Of a stretch of 24,222 nucleotides of DNA, positions 23,877 through 24,222 are shown piece by piece. A program made the translations under genes and the position numbers. Each line of letters begins with the position of its first letter. Within the stretch, counting starts at the first letter, position 1. Source of the DNA: Spirochaetaceae bacterium (lineage in GTDB: Bacteria > Spirochaetota > Spirochaetia > Treponematales > Breznakiellaceae); contig JAITGJ010000045.1 of assembly GCA_031280705.1 (NCBI GenBank), positions 1 to 24,222 on the forward strand, in the 5' to 3' direction. The notes under the pieces are model-generated. The model was not told the DNA's origin. It saw only the letters and a program-made list of their open reading frames with translations, and did no database searches.

Positions 23877-23952
23877 CGCCTCCCGCTGGGGGCGACGCCT
23901 CCCGCTGGGGGCGACGCCTCCCGCTGGGGGCGACGCCTCCCGCCGGGGGTGC
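23877..23952. repeat. 19-bp GC-rich tandem repeat, four units
   Basis: Three identical units, CGCCTCCCGCTGGGGGCGA, at 23877-23895, 23896-23914 and 23915-23933, are followed by a degenerate fourth (23934-23952). Each unit has CGCC/GGCG and CCC/GGG complementarity. There are no spacers, so it is not a CRISPR array. It lies in the intergenic space downstream of the symporter gene and upstream of the outer-membrane protein promoter. Confidence 0.9.
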
Positions 23953-23985
23953 GGCCGGCGCGCCGTACCGGTCCGGCGGAGGGGC

Positions 23986-24222
23986 CTAACTTCCGGCAAA
24001 GGAGCGGGCCAAACGTTCCTTTGACGGCGGCTTCGTGCGGAGCGAGACCAGGGGCACCACGGCAAAGGGGACCAGAATGGCGATGGACGCGGCCAGCGGG
24101 GACCGCGCGGACCCCAGCGCGAAGAAAAGCGCGATTTCCGTAACAAAGCCCGCAAGAAGTCCGGCGTAGGCGCCGGCTTTGGTGGCGCGTTTCCAGTACA
24201 GGGCGTACACATAGGGCGCGGC
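23986..24222 (-). CDS. Sodium:solute symporter, C-terminal part
   Basis: Partial gene: the stop is at 23986-23988 and the frame is open to the right window edge, so the start lies outside. The visible ~78 residues read PYVYALYWKRATKAGAYAGLLAGF, then a hydrophobic pair of spans with SARSPLAASIAILVPFAVVPLVSL and a basic tail. The LYWKRATKAGA motif is typical of the SSS (PutP/PanF-type) family just before the last membrane spans. The substrate cannot be told from this fragment. Confidence 0.75.
   Translation of the reverse strand, partial: AAPYVYALYWKRATKAGAYAGLLAGFVTEIALFFALGSARSPLAASIAILVPFAVVPLVSLRTKPPSKERLARSFAGS

Noticed and set aside
23877..23952. CRISPR array
   Set aside because: Units are directly adjacent with no spacers and no cas genes are present.

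Overview
The window reads as chromosome of a GC-rich spirochaete, most likely a free-living or termite-gut type member of the Treponema group. This assignment is an inference from three things. The flagellar export genes follow the treponemal order (fliO-fliP-fliQ-fliR-flhB-flhA-flhF-flhG-hypothetical-fliA-fapA). They are followed by proteins I do not recognise from other phyla. A GntR/LacI-regulated sugar uptake cluster with a GH38 mannosidase and a URO-D-like protein sits upstream. There are no rRNA or tRNA genes, no CRISPR array and no transposase.

Region 1 (1-446): a perfect hairpin, a ~88-bp two-hairpin dispersed repeat, a 36-codon 3' gene remnant and non-coding sequence. Region 2 (447-8918): a glycoside utilisation locus. 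A GH38 alpha-mannosidase (minus strand) is divergent from a GntR-LacI chimera regulator, followed by a lipoprotein solute-binding protein, two CUT1-type ABC permeases and a URO-D-family protein. The 186-bp divergent promoter region holds two near-consensus sigma-70 promoters and three copies of a TTAGTAT-type operator, so the regulator probably controls both the enzyme and its own transport operon. No ATPase gene is present, so a shared MsmK/UgpC-type ATPase elsewhere is presumably used.

Region 3 (8919-22668): after a ~425-bp non-coding stretch with a strong sigma-70 promoter comes one long flagellar transcription unit. It encodes the membrane export gate (FliO, FliP, FliQ, FliR, FlhB, FlhA), the flagellar placement/number GTPase and ATPase (FlhF, FlhG), an acidic membrane-anchored protein of unknown function, the sigma-28 factor FliA, a Jag-N/FapA (DUF342) fusion, a small uncharacterised protein and a SwrB-like membrane/coiled-coil/HTH protein. 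Most genes overlap or nearly touch and have good Shine-Dalgarno sites. The exception is the 203-bp flhB-flhA gap, which holds a second, inverted copy of the dispersed repeat. FliO appears to start at CTG. The unit ends at a strong hairpin that works best as a terminator on the opposite strand.

Region 4 (22737-24222): minus strand. It contains a predicted outer-membrane beta-barrel protein whose message may be leaderless, a GC-rich 19-bp tandem repeat, and the C-terminal end of a sodium:solute symporter that runs off the window.

The best candidates for new biology are the operator/promoter architecture with the URO-D protein in the mannoside locus, the SwrB-like protein and its two uncharacterised neighbours in the spirochaetal fla operon, the Jag-N-FapA fusion, and the paired-hairpin repeat inserted inside the export-gate operon.
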